This document shows positions 63,234 to 64,000 of a stretch of 64,000 bases of DNA, piece after piece (position 1 is the stretch's first letter; each line of letters opens with the position of its first letter). The stretch lies in the NCBI RefSeq assembly GCF_038087665.1, contig NZ_CP149925.1, positions 2,356,870 through 2,420,869 of the forward strand. Reading direction: 5' to 3'. Made by a program: the position numbers and the translations under genes. The stretch is from Gallaecimonas sp. GXIMD4217 (lineage in GTDB: Bacteria > Pseudomonadota > Gammaproteobacteria > Enterobacterales > Gallaecimonadaceae). The notes beneath the pieces are model-generated. The model saw only the letters and a program-made list of their open reading frames with translations. It ran no database searches and was not told the DNA's origin.

Positions 63234-63295
63234 ATCAGGCTCCTTGCCGCTGTGTTTTTGATCACTTTCCCTGCCCTTTGCCGCTTTCACAATGC

Positions 63296-63309
63296 TGTGC
63301 ATTTGCACA
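63296..63309. promoter_or_regulatory. Palindrome in the cas3 upstream region, candidate operator
   Basis: TGTGC-ATTT-GCACA is a perfect inverted repeat between cas3 and the WYL-type regulator gene. It is the best candidate binding site for that regulator or another cas repressor; no clear -10/-35 pair was recognised in the same 95-base gap. Confidence 0.4.
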
Positions 63310-63328
63310 TGTCGCCTTTGTTGACAGA

Positions 63329-64000
63329 TCAGGCACCGAACAGCCAGGGCTTGATCTGGTCGGCATTGGCAAGGATCAGCTGCTGGGCGGCGGGGTTGCC
63401 GTCGAGCATCTTGACGTTGACCTGCATCTCCAGGAGCAGGTACTGGGCCAGGGCGGCACGTGTTGCTAGGCGCAGCTCGCCATCGGCCATGCCGTAGTCG
63501 TGGGCCAGGGCCTCCTGCTGGGCGGGGCTGAGCCTGGGATCGGGCTTGAGAAGCAGCTCCACCTGGGTTTGCCAGGCCCTGTCGTCGCCGGCGCCGTGGG
63601 GCGAGGCCTCCAGCAGCTCGGGCGTGCCACGGAAGCGGCTCAGCACGAAGTCGCGGTAGTCCTGGTGTTTTTCGCACCAGGCCCGCAGGTGCCAGCGCAG
63701 GCCAGTGTTGACGAAGGTGTGGGGCACGATGATCCGCCCTTCCCTGCTGGGGTTGGTGACGGACACATAGTCCACCTCCAGGCGGCGCTGCTCGCGTATG
63801 GCCCTGAGCAAGGGGCGGACAAGGGTGGGGGATACGTTACGGGGCGGGTGTTGAAGGGCCTGGTGAGGCAACTGGTAACGGGGCTTTTCCGGCAGTGGAT
63901 GACCGCTTTGGCCGGTCATCCAGTTGAGGTATTCGGCCACGTCGCCGCTGATCTGGCGGCAGCGGAAGCCGCCGGTCACCAGGTGGGCCTTGGCGGAGTC
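63329..64000 (-). CDS. WYL-domain transcriptional regulator (3' part; N-terminus outside window)
   Basis: The last 223 codons of a leftward gene; the frame is still open at 64000, so the N-terminal winged-helix region is largely missing. The WYL core is readable: VRPLLRAIREQRRLEVDYVSVTNP, then GRIIVPHTFVNTGLRWHLRAWCEKHQDYRDFVLSRF. The usual W-Y-L residues are replaced by W-H-L. The C-terminal extension (ELRLATRAALAQYLLLEMQV) is of the WCX type. WYL regulators often sit beside CRISPR-Cas and other defence operons and sense ligands such as nucleotides. Regulation of the cas operon is inferred from adjacency. Confidence 0.85.
   Translation of the reverse strand, partial: DSAKAHLVTGGFRCRQISGDVAEYLNWMTGQSGHPLPEKPRYQLPHQALQHPPRNVSPTLVRPLLRAIREQRRLEVDYVSVTNPSREGRIIVPHTFVNTGLRWHLRAWCEKHQDYRDFVLSRFRGTPELLEASPHGAGDDRAWQTQVELLLKPDPRLSPAQQEALAHDYGMADGELRLATRAALAQYLLLEMQVNVKMLDGNPAAQQLILANADQIKPWLFGA

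Noticed and set aside
63234-63677. 148-codon N-terminal extension of cas3
   Set aside because: It overlaps the WYL gene in another frame, is Arg/Pro-rich noise and lies upstream of a proper ribosome binding site and family start.

Overview
The window is a G+C-rich chromosomal segment of a marine-type gammaproteobacterium. Housekeeping gene content and order (leuACDB, purL divergent from mltF, tadA next to mscS, guaBA divergent from xseA) fit the Alteromonadales/Shewanella-like part of the class. The number of secreted proteases and the GlyGly-CTERM sorting signals would suit a genus such as Gallaecimonas. That genus call is inference, because no rRNA is present.

Layout. 1-17.8 kb is mostly core: the start of a secreted LTD-domain protein (probable extracellular nuclease), SlyD-type FKBP, a TraB/GumN protein coupled to an unknown gene, lysophospholipase, two identical tRNA-Pro(CGG) genes with their own promoter and terminator, a secreted subtilase, a DUF418 membrane protein, smrA, slt, msrA, an amidohydrolase, a TorF-type porin, and the leucine operon in the order leuA-leuC-leuD-leuB. 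The leucine operon is preceded by an attenuator whose leader peptide is rich in Leu codons. 17.8-36.7 kb holds a second, lipoprotein-type subtilase, a DUF389 membrane protein, an SGNH hydrolase, purL with a duplicated 3' end beside it, mltF, tadA, mscS, two related M6 metalloproteases ending in GlyGly-CTERM signals, and two small enzymes. 36.7-41.4 kb is guaBA (transcribed leftward) and xseA (rightward).

41.4-48.9 kb is accessory: a 1,995-residue repeat-rich secreted protein that continues in frame through a GlyGly-CTERM-like segment into an OmpA-type beta-barrel, a tail-collar (MdpB-like) protein, a GNAT acetyltransferase and a DUF6916-like protein. 49.2-64 kb is a complete type I-E CRISPR-Cas locus: an array of 81 intact repeats plus two broken ones (about 81 spacers), its leader, cas2, cas1, cas6e, cas5e, cas7e, cse2, cse1, cas3 and a truncated WYL-type regulator. 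Array and cas genes all read leftward. The leader-distal end of the array is disturbed by two copies of a hairpin-rich non-coding element, one abutting the last repeat and one interrupting a repeat. A more diverged relative seems to lie in the purL 3' duplication.

How the genes work together: leuACDB makes leucine from 2-ketoisovalerate; guaB and guaA make GMP from IMP; the Cas proteins form Cascade, the Cas3 nuclease-helicase and the Cas1-Cas2 integrase. The secreted proteases, nuclease-like protein, porin and murein hydrolases suggest a life spent degrading extracellular polymers. Basis: reading frames, motifs and base patterns were read directly from the sequence; family names come from recognised motifs; functions of unknown genes are left open.
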